Positions 1 to 4,782 of a DNA stretch of 6,603 nt are shown here, piece by piece. Every line of letters starts with the position of its first letter. Position 1 is the first letter of the stretch. The translations under genes and the position numbers were made by a program. The stretch spans positions 1-6,603 of the forward strand of contig JANQNI010000071.1 of NCBI GenBank assembly GCA_028289805.1, written 5' to 3'. The notes under the pieces are model-generated. The model had not been told where the DNA came from. It searched no databases and was given only the letters and a program-made list of their open reading frames with translations. This stretch comes from Thermoplasmatota archaeon (GTDB lineage Archaea > Thermoplasmatota > E2 > JACPAO01 > JAHFTW01).

Positions 1-827
1 TCCCGGTCGATGCCGTACTGCCGGTACTTGGCACCCACGGCCGCCACGACCTCGTCCACGGCGACGGCCACCGCGTCGAGGCCCTCGCGCGCCTTGAAGT
101 CCACGCCGTCGACGCGGCGGAACTCGGCGGAGACGAGCCAGGGGTCGAAGCCGACGTATTCGCCCAACTGCCGGCTCAGTTCGTTGACGATGCGGAAGTG
201 CTCGGACTTGCGGCGACGGTGCCACCCCATGGTGGGTGGCGGCGTGACGGGCTGGTCGAGGCCGTCGAGGATGTCGGGTTGGCCCGTGGAGAGGTCGTTG
301 TTGAGGATGACGACGTCGTGGACGATGCCGTCGGCGATCAGCGCGTCCCCCTCCCGCAGGACGCCGTGCAGGGTGACGCGGTCGCCCTGGGCCGTCTCCA
401 CGGTCGCCTCGGGGAACAACTCCTCGGCCATGGTGCCCAGCGTCACGGCGTAGCCGGCGCCCGAGAACAGGTCGGCGAGGGCCTTGAGGTTCTGGAAGTA
501 CCACTTGTTGCGGGTGTGGTTCTCGGCCAGCAGCAGCAACTCGTGGGCGTCGGGGTAGACCTTGCCCATGTAGCCCCGGATGGCGTCGACGGCCGACGCG
601 TGGCTTCGCTGGGCGAGGTTGTTGAAGCCGGCGGGGAAGGCGTTGGCGTCCACCACCGCCGCCTTGTGGCGGTTGCGGCGGATGTCGACGCTGGTGTAGA
701 CGGGACAGAGCACCTGGTTGCGGTGGTAGGAGAGCAGGTCCTCGATGCGCTCGGCGCCGTCGACGAGGATGCGGTCCAGTTCGTGCAGGGCGCCGACGGG
801 CGCGGCCGGGGCGGGGTCGGGGGTCAA
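1..827 (-). CDS. gshA: Glutamate--cysteine ligase, Acidithiobacillus-type GshA (3' end beyond window)
   Basis: Joins the gamma-carboxyl of glutamate to cysteine using ATP, the first step of gamma-glutamylcysteine/glutathione synthesis in the cytosol. The 275 visible residues match what I recall of the GshA family first described in Acidithiobacillus ferrooxidans (PF08886/TIGR02049): VYTSVDIR (43-50), DANAFPAGFNNL (60-71), ENHTRN (102-107), NNDLSTGQP (176-184) and PPTMGWHRRRKSEHF (about 197-211). The family is roughly 400-430 residues, so about the last third lies beyond position 1. The start is TTG at 827. It overlaps the asnB stop as TTGA and has a GGAGG seven bases upstream, so translation is probably coupled to asnB. 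No in-frame stop interrupts the visible part. This family is mainly known from Proteobacteria, so finding it here suggests horizontal transfer (inference). Family call is confident; exact product (gamma-Glu-Cys versus a relative) is less so. Confidence 0.85.
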   Translation of the reverse strand, partial: MTPDPAPAAPVGALHELDRILVDGAERIEDLLSYHRNQVLCPVYTSVDIRRNRHKAAVVDANAFPAGFNNLAQRSHASAVDAIRGYMGKVYPDAHELLLLAENHTRNKWYFQNLKALADLFSGAGYAVTLGTMAEELFPEATVETAQGDRVTLHGVLREGDALIADGIVHDVVILNNDLSTGQPDILDGLDQPVTPPPTMGWHRRRKSEHFRIVNELSRQLGEYVGFDPWLVSAEFRRVDGVDFKAREGLDAVAVAVDEVVAAVGAKYRQYGIDR

Positions 828-2497
828 CAGAGGTCCTCCAGGGTGAGGCCGCGGTGTCCGTCGCGTTCGATGAACACTTCGTGCCAGAGGTCGTACAGGA
901 GTTGCTCGGCGGGCAGGCGGAAGGTGCCCGCGAGGGGGTGCTTGTCCATGGCGGACTTGGGAACGAGTCGGGCGGCGTGGTCCTCGAAGCGCCGCATCAC
1001 GCCGGGGCCGGTGGCGCGGCCGGCGGGCACCTTGCGGCGCCACACGAGGTCCCGCGGCATGCCCACGTCCTCGACGGCCTTGCGGAAGATCCACTTCTCG
1101 ATGCCCTCGTGCATCTTGTCCCCCCACGGCACGGCGCGGCTGGCCTGGTGCAGCGGGCGACTCAGGAACGGCACGCGCACTTCGAGGCTGGCGGCCATGC
1201 TGTTGCGGTCCACGAGGCGGAGCTGGAAGTTGTTGAGCTGGCCGCCGTTCTGGTCCCACTCGGAGAGGCTGGCGCCACTCACGTGCGTCAGCGCCACCTG
1301 CGTCGAGAGCGCCTCCGCGTGGCTCGGCGCTGCCGCCCGGATGCGGCGCAACCGCTCGTGGGCCAGCGTCAGGGGGTCCTTGTAGCGGTCGTAGCCGCCC
1401 CACAGCTCGTCGCTGCCCTGGCCGCACAGCCCGACGGTCACGGTCTCGCGCATGAACTCGAAGAGGGGCAGGAAGAAGAACTCGGTGTAGTTGATGTTCT
1501 CGTTGTGCCACGCGTACCGGGGCAGGTCCGACACCACCCGGTCCAGGTCAAAAAACGCCTCGTGGTGGTCCGTGCCCAGGTGCTCGGCGAGCCGGCGCGC
1601 CTGCCGGAAGTCCTCCACCTCCTCCGACTCCGCGATGGTGAACGTGTGGATGGGGGCGTCGGCGAGCAGGTTCTGGTGCACCGTCGCCACGGCCGCCGAG
1701 TCCAGGCCCCCGGACAGGATGACGCCCAGCGGCACGTCGGCCATCAACTGCTCCTCGACGCTGGCGACGAAGCGGTCCTTGACCGCCTCCACCGCGTCCG
1801 CGACGCTGCCGAAGCGCTCCAGGGGGACGTGGTAGTACGGCAGCCAACCGACGTGGCAGTCCGGCGTGCGGTCCGCCCGCAGCACCGCGTACGTGCCCGG
1901 GGGCAACTGGTGGACGCCGGCAAACAGCGTCGCCTGGCCCGTCAGGAACTCCAGCGCCGCGCGCTCCTTGATCCGGTCCAGGTCCGGCACCCGCGCCAGA
2001 TCCGGGTGGGCAAACAGCGCCTTCTGCTCCGACGCGAAGACCCAGTCGCCGCCCACGCAGGCGTAGAACAGCGGCTTGATGCCGAAGGGGTCGCGGGCCA
2101 CGAACAGCGTCCGCTCCACGGTGTCCCAGAGGGCGAAGGCGAACATCCCCTCCAGGTGCGTCACCACATCCACGCCCCAACGGCGGTAGCCCTCCAGCAG
2201 GACCTCCGTGTCCGAGTGGTCCGAGCGGAACGTCGCGCCCTCCGCCTCCAACCGCTGGCGCAGTTGGGCGTGGTTGTAGACCTCGCCGTTGTAGACGACG
2301 CAGTACCGGCCGTCGTGGCTCTCCATCGGCTGCGCGCCGCCCTCGTGGTCCAGGATGGACAGGCGACGGTGGCCCAGGGTCACGTCGGCGTCGGTCCAGA
2401 TTCCGTGGCCGTCCGGGCCCCGGTGCGCGATGCGGTCGCACATCCGCTGCACGAGGGGCTTGTCCTCCCGGCCCAGAAGGCCCGCGATGCCGCACAT
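824..2497 (-). CDS. asnB: Asparagine synthetase (glutamine-hydrolysing), AsnB type
   Basis: Converts aspartate to asparagine, using ATP and ammonia released from glutamine. The 557-residue product has both expected domains. The N-terminal class II glutamine amidotransferase starts with the nucleophile Cys2 (MCGIAGLLG), followed by GHRRLSILD (42-50), NGEVYN (70-75), SDTE (95-98) and a DPFGIKPLFY segment. The C-terminal PP-loop synthetase domain has SGGLDS (262-267) and GQGSDELWGGY (359-369), then an RVPFLSRPL-type segment. I chose the ATG at 2497 over an in-frame GTG at 2512, because Cys2 must be exposed as the N-terminal residue after Met removal. Length is close to other archaeal and bacterial AsnB proteins. 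It overlaps gshA downstream by four bases (TTGA) and is probably co-transcribed with it. A variant acting on another carboxylate cannot be excluded, since many AsnB-like proteins amidate other substrates. Confidence 0.92.
   Translation of the reverse strand: MCGIAGLLGREDKPLVQRMCDRIAHRGPDGHGIWTDADVTLGHRRLSILDHEGGAQPMESHDGRYCVVYNGEVYNHAQLRQRLEAEGATFRSDHSDTEVLLEGYRRWGVDVVTHLEGMFAFALWDTVERTLFVARDPFGIKPLFYACVGGDWVFASEQKALFAHPDLARVPDLDRIKERAALEFLTGQATLFAGVHQLPPGTYAVLRADRTPDCHVGWLPYYHVPLERFGSVADAVEAVKDRFVASVEEQLMADVPLGVILSGGLDSAAVATVHQNLLADAPIHTFTIAESEEVEDFRQARRLAEHLGTDHHEAFFDLDRVVSDLPRYAWHNENINYTEFFFLPLFEFMRETVTVGLCGQGSDELWGGYDRYKDPLTLAHERLRRIRAAAPSHAEALSTQVALTHVSGASLSEWDQNGGQLNNFQLRLVDRNSMAASLEVRVPFLSRPLHQASRAVPWGDKMHEGIEKWIFRKAVEDVGMPRDLVWRRKVPAGRATGPGVMRRFEDHAARLVPKSAMDKHPLAGTFRLPAEQLLYDLWHEVFIERDGHRGLTLEDLC
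835..839 (-). promoter_or_regulatory. Shine-Dalgarno site that fixes the gshA TTG start
   Basis: GGAGG on the minus strand, seven bases before the TTG at 827 and inside the last codons of asnB. It is a full match to the archaeal/bacterial anti-SD and supports TTG as the start, with termination-reinitiation from asnB through the TTGA overlap. Confidence 0.7.
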
Positions 2498-2524
2498 GGG
2501 GACGCCGGCCACCGCCGCGGCAGA

Positions 2525-2530
2525 CTTAAG
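2525..2530 (-). promoter_or_regulatory. Possible TATA-like box for asnB-gshA
   Basis: CTTAAG is the only AT-containing core in the otherwise very GC-rich 2498-2588 spacer. It is centred about 30 bases before the asnB ATG, slightly far for a leaderless start but compatible with a leader of a few bases. The match to a TATA consensus is weak. Confidence 0.3.
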
Positions 2531-2566
2531 CGGGATTCATCGGGCGGGCGGGCAGGGCCGGTCACC

Positions 2567-2580
2567 GCGACGTTGGTCGC
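2567..2580 (-). terminator. Small hairpin after the Fic/Doc-like gene
   Basis: GCGAC and GTCGC pair perfectly around a four-base GTTG loop, starting nine bases beyond the Fic/Doc-like stop codon. No T-run follows, which archaeal intrinsic termination normally needs, so a terminator role is only a possibility. Nothing else is evident in 2498-2588 apart from the CTTAAG box. Confidence 0.2.
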
Positions 2581-2588
2581 AGCCGGGC

Positions 2589-3094
2589 CTATGCCGCGGG
2601 TTCCACGACCAGGTGCGGCTCATACGAGCGGAACAACGACCGATACGGGTGGCCAGGGTCGGCCAACTCCGCCACCGTGTAGTACGCATCATGCGCACGC
2701 CGATGCGCATCCCGCATCCGCTTGCTGGCGACGACCATGGCGGTGGCAACGTCCGGGTCCATGTCCACCGACAGACCAAGGCCCGCGTCGATGGCACGGT
2801 CGAACACCACCAGCGCGGTCCTGTGGTTCGCGTCCGGCCACAGATGGCGACCGCACGCCACGGCCATCCAGTGCGACCAAGCCGCAGGAATCGAATCCGT
2901 TTCGAAGGCCGGATCGCACGCAGCATCTGCCGAATTCGCGCATCGCGGACGTTGCGGATGGTCTGCCGGACGGACAGGACGTCAGACATCCCGTATACTC
3001 CAGTACGTAGGTAGTCGGACTGGAGGTCCTCGAAAATGACGAGGTTCTCAGCGCGGACATCGTCCGCATCGAGAAGCGCACTGATTCGAATCAA
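2589..3094 (-). pseudogene. Fic/Doc-family protein, apparently frameshifted
   Basis: Fic/Doc proteins transfer AMP or phosphate to target proteins and often act as toxins. The C-terminal part (from about 2918 to a TAG at 2589) reads SIPAAWSHWMAVACGRH, then LWPDANHRTALVVF. HLWPDANHRTA resembles the Fic motif HxFx(D/E)(G/A)N(K/G)R: the catalytic His, Asp, Asn and Arg are kept, Phe is replaced by Trp, and His stands at the G/K position. A Doc-like helical tail follows. This frame is closed upstream by a TGA at 2982-2984. The adjacent frame, starting with TTG at 3094, encodes a protein-like N-terminus (LLDADDVRAENLVIFEDL, SVRQTIRNVRDARIRQML) and becomes implausible after about 2916. Joining them needs a -1 shift between 2984 and about 2905. 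The part from the ATG at 2867 (92 residues) could be translated alone. Base composition is visibly less GC-rich than the neighbours. A real mutation, sequencing error or programmed shift are all possible. Confidence 0.6.
3082..3093. repeat. Perfect 12-base palindrome at the small-gene/Fic junction
   Basis: TGATTCGAATCA is its own reverse complement. It covers the stop codon of the 59-residue gene and the second and third bases of the TTG start of the Fic/Doc-like gene. It could be an internal operator or chance in a locally AT-richer segment. Confidence 0.4.
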
Positions 3095-3270
3095 TCGACC
3101 GTGCCCATGGCCCGGAGCAACGCAGCACGCTTGGCCTTGAATTCCGCGTAATGGGTCTTGTAAGTGGCGTCCGCATCGGAGCGCTTCTTTCGCCAGACGC
3201 CCCCCTCCCCGGGCGGGGGGCCTCGGCGCACAGGGGAGGCGGCCCCTTCCGCGCGGCGGTCCGTGGCCAT
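3091..3270 (-). CDS. Small basic protein of unknown function, possible antitoxin partner
   Basis: Encodes 59 residues that I do not recognise. The first half is rich in Arg, Gly and Pro (around GPPPGEGG, 17-24). The second half is charged and probably helical (KTHYAEFKAKRAALLRAMG, 38-56). Third codon positions are mostly G/C, as in real genes here. The stop overlaps the TTG start of the downstream Fic/Doc-like gene as TTGA, and the reading order small gene then Fic/Doc gene is the usual order of antitoxin and toxin. The start is ATG at 3270, 31 bases after dph6 ends. The frame stays open upstream into dph6, but that part is out of frame with dph6 and unlikely to be used. An AAATAT box about 25 bases upstream would suit a leaderless transcript. 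The antitoxin role rests on position and overlap only. Confidence 0.5.
   Translation of the reverse strand: MATDRRAEGAASPVRRGPPPGEGGVWRKKRSDADATYKTHYAEFKAKRAALLRAMGTVD
3199..3221. repeat. Very GC-rich perfect hairpin inside the 59-residue gene
   Basis: GCCCCCC (3199-3205) pairs with GGGGGGC (3215-3221) around a nine-base loop that itself contains CCCGGG. All seven stem pairs are G:C. On the minus strand it encodes the Gly/Pro-rich stretch of the small protein. It may attenuate expression, or simply be a hard-to-sequence spot. Confidence 0.6.
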
Positions 3271-3291
3271 GAATTCGGCTTCTACCCGCAG

Positions 3292-3297
3292 ATATTT
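3292..3297 (-). promoter_or_regulatory. TATA-like box for the 59-residue gene and Fic/Doc-like gene
   Basis: AAATAT on the minus strand is centred about 25 bases before the ATG at 3270, where an archaeal TATA box sits for leaderless transcripts. It lies directly beside the dph6 stop, so the small pair could be transcribed separately from dph6. No Shine-Dalgarno site precedes the ATG, consistent with leaderless translation. Confidence 0.4.
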
Positions 3298-3301
3298 GAG
3301 G

Positions 3302-3970
3302 CTAACGGGCCGTTTCCCAACCGCGTACCGTCCACGTCGCCCGACTCGCCGTCTCCACCACGTCCGCCCCCGTGACCTCCAGCGGGTGCGCGAAGTGCGG
3401 CGCGTCCAGCACGAGCGTCTCGTACTCGCCGCCCTCGCCGGCGACGTGCAGCCGCATCCCGCGCAGCCGTTCCAACCGCCCGGCGTCCAGCCGCGCGCCG
3501 GCCCAGGAGCCATCCAACCCGTCCGCAGCCACCCGACTGAACCGGACGTCGTACCCGCCCTTCAGCAGGCCGTCCATGTAGGCGTCCGGGTCCTTGTGCC
3601 ACAGGGGGGCGAAGGTCTTGAGCCCGAGCCGGTGGCCGATGCGGTCGATGCGGGTCTTCTGGTATTCGCTGGCCAGCGCCCCGGACACGACGGCGTCCAG
3701 CCGGAACTCTTGCTTGGCCCCGGCGAGGGCCCGTTCCAGGTCCTCCACCTCCTGCTCCGGGTCCGCCCGCGCCGGCGCCGTGACGAGGGGCAGGCCCATT
3801 GCGTCGGCGATGCCCTCGACGACGTCGAGGTTGGGGGTGTGGAACATCCAGGCGTCGTCCTCGGCGGGGACCATGCGCAGGGCGGCGACGACGTCCCAGC
3901 CGTGGCCCTGGGCGACCTCGACGGCGGCGACGCTGTCCTTGCCGCCGGAGAGGAGGGCGATGCAGCGCAT
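3302..3970 (-). CDS. dph6: Diphthine--ammonia ligase (Dph6), PP-loop ATP-pyrophosphatase
   Basis: Catalyses the last step of diphthamide synthesis on a histidine of elongation factor 2, amidating diphthine with ammonia and ATP. The 222-residue length is normal for archaeal Dph6 (DUF71/COG2102). Signatures in order are the PP-loop SGGKDS (8-13), MFHTPN (42-47), SGALASEYQKTR (96-107), PLWHKD (122-127) and the family-specific GEGGEYETLVLDAPHF (178-193). I chose ATG at 3970, which places the PP-loop eight residues from the N-terminus as in homologues; an in-frame TTG at 3985 would add five residues. The start overlaps the stop of the upstream amidase as TGATG, so the two are almost certainly co-translated. 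The enzyme uses free ammonia and has no glutaminase domain of its own, which makes the neighbouring amidase a candidate ammonia supplier (inference). Confidence 0.93.
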   Translation of the reverse strand: MRCIALLSGGKDSVAAVEVAQGHGWDVVAALRMVPAEDDAWMFHTPNLDVVEGIADAMGLPLVTAPARADPEQEVEDLERALAGAKQEFRLDAVVSGALASEYQKTRIDRIGHRLGLKTFAPLWHKDPDAYMDGLLKGGYDVRFSRVAADGLDGSWAGARLDAGRLERLRGMRLHVAGEGGEYETLVLDAPHFAHPLEVTGADVVETASRATWTVRGWETAR

Positions 3971-4746
3971 CAGGATTCCATCCAATGCCGGCTGTCGCGG
4001 ATCGTGGGGCGGAACTCCCGCGCGGCGCGCAGGTCGTCCAGGTCGAGCACGGCGCGGGCCGCCTCGTCCTGGTAGGGCGTGGTCTCGGCGAGGCGCTGCC
4101 CGCGGGGGCCGACGGCGTGGCTGCCGCCCCAGAAGACGATGCCGTCCTGGGCGCCGACGTTGTTGCTGTAGAGGCTGAAGCAGGCGTTCTCGATGGCGCG
4201 GGCGGGCACCAGCGCCTCGAAGAAGCGTCGGCTGCTGCTGGGACTGGCGCTGATGTTCAGCAGCACGTCGGCGCCCTCCATCGCCTGCTGCTTCTGGAAC
4301 TCGGGGAAGTAGAGGTCGTAGCAGATGCTGATGCCGACGGCGCCGAGGCGGGTCTCCCAGACGGGCTGTTCGTCGCCGTGTGCGAAGAACAGGTGCTCGC
4401 GGAACGTCGTGAAGTTGGGCAGGGCGCGCTTGGGGACCCAGTGCGCGTCGCCGGAATCGTCGATGCAGACGGCGGCGTTGTACGTGATGCCGCGGCGAAC
4501 GCTCAGGGGGGCGCCGGCCACGACGTGGGTGCCGTGGTCGCGGGCGGCATCGCGCAGGGGGCCAAGGCGGTCGTCGTCTGGCGCGAAGGCGAGGCGTTGC
4601 ACGTCGTCGCCGAGGTTGTAGCCCGTCAGGAACAACTCGGGGAACACCACCAGGTCGTCGCCGCCCTCGCAGGCTGCTGCGACGCGCGCGACGTTGGCCT
4701 CCACGTCCCCGAGGCGGGGGTCGGCGCTCCAGAGGGCCACCTTCAT
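3970..4746 (-). CDS. Nitrilase-superfamily carbon-nitrogen hydrolase, glutaminase-like amidase
   Basis: A 258-residue amidase with the Glu-Lys-Cys catalytic triad: Glu37 in VFPELFLTGY, Lys107 in PKRALPNF and Cys142 in ISICYDLYFPEF. Single-domain nitrilase enzymes are about this length. Two stretches look more like the N-terminal glutaminase domain of glutamine-dependent NAD synthetases than like a generic omega-amidase: LPNFTTFREHLFFAHGDEQP (110-128 region; LPNYxVFDExRYFxPGD in that family) and NNVGAQDGIVFWGGS (195-209; NQVGGQDxLVFDGGS in that family). These comparisons are from memory. The gene diverges from nadE, whose product lacks such a domain, and its stop overlaps the dph6 start (TGATG). 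I infer a glutaminase supplying ammonia to NadE, Dph6 or both. Alternatives are omega-amidase or N-carbamoylputrescine amidase-like activity. The ATG at 4746 is chosen because the family N-terminus (KVALWSADPRLGD) starts there; the frame stays open far upstream only as a shadow of nadE. Confidence 0.8.
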   Translation of the reverse strand: MKVALWSADPRLGDVEANVARVAAACEGGDDLVVFPELFLTGYNLGDDVQRLAFAPDDDRLGPLRDAARDHGTHVVAGAPLSVRRGITYNAAVCIDDSGDAHWVPKRALPNFTTFREHLFFAHGDEQPVWETRLGAVGISICYDLYFPEFQKQQAMEGADVLLNISASPSSSRRFFEALVPARAIENACFSLYSNNVGAQDGIVFWGGSHAVGPRGQRLAETTPYQDEAARAVLDLDDLRAAREFRPTIRDSRHWMES

Positions 4747-4747
4747 G

Positions 4748-4782
4748 GCAACGGCCAAAGCCGCGCCCGGTTTGGGCGTTGC
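4748..4782. promoter_or_regulatory. Mirrored 12-base element filling the amidase-nadE divergent spacer
   Basis: The left arm GCAACGGCCAAA (4748-4759) and right arm TTTGGGCGTTGC (4771-4782) are inverted copies with 11 of 12 bases matching, separated by 11 bases. Read toward each gene, both start codons are preceded by TTTGG(G/C)CGTTGC, with no gap to the nadE GTG and one intervening base to the amidase ATG. The CCAAA of each arm lies 26-27 bases before the opposite start codon, where a leaderless archaeal promoter would have its TATA box. It may be two interlocked divergent promoters, an operator, or both. Confidence 0.55.

Noticed and set aside
198..1385. Plus-strand open frame opposite gshA and the end of asnB
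   Set aside because: Val/Gly/Asp-rich antisense translation with no domain pattern, running across two genuine minus-strand genes.
2537..2900. Continuation of the TTG-3094 frame to a stop at 2537 as the real Fic-region protein
   Set aside because: Downstream of about 2900 this frame becomes Trp/Arg/Thr-rich, while the neighbouring frame carries the Fic-type motif and a plausible helical tail.
854..3010. Long plus-strand open frame of 718 codons opposite asnB and the Fic/Doc-like gene
   Set aside because: Its translation is Val/Arg/His/Gln-rich without any motif, and it mirrors asnB codons. It is an antisense shadow caused by high GC at third positions.
2355..3014. Plus-strand open frame spanning the asnB start and the Fic/Doc-like gene
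   Set aside because: Arg/His/Pro-rich with no recognisable pattern, and it crosses a gene boundary on the opposite strand.
3271..3513. N-terminal extension of the 59-residue gene into dph6
   Set aside because: It would overlap dph6 out of frame on the same strand by more than 200 bases, with Arg/Gly/Trp-rich low-quality sequence. The ATG at 3270 gives a clean gene with a TATA-like box.
3799..4782. Upstream extension of the nadE frame across the amidase gene
   Set aside because: Antisense to an intact amidase, with no NadE-type or glutaminase motifs. NadE homology begins just after the GTG at 4783.
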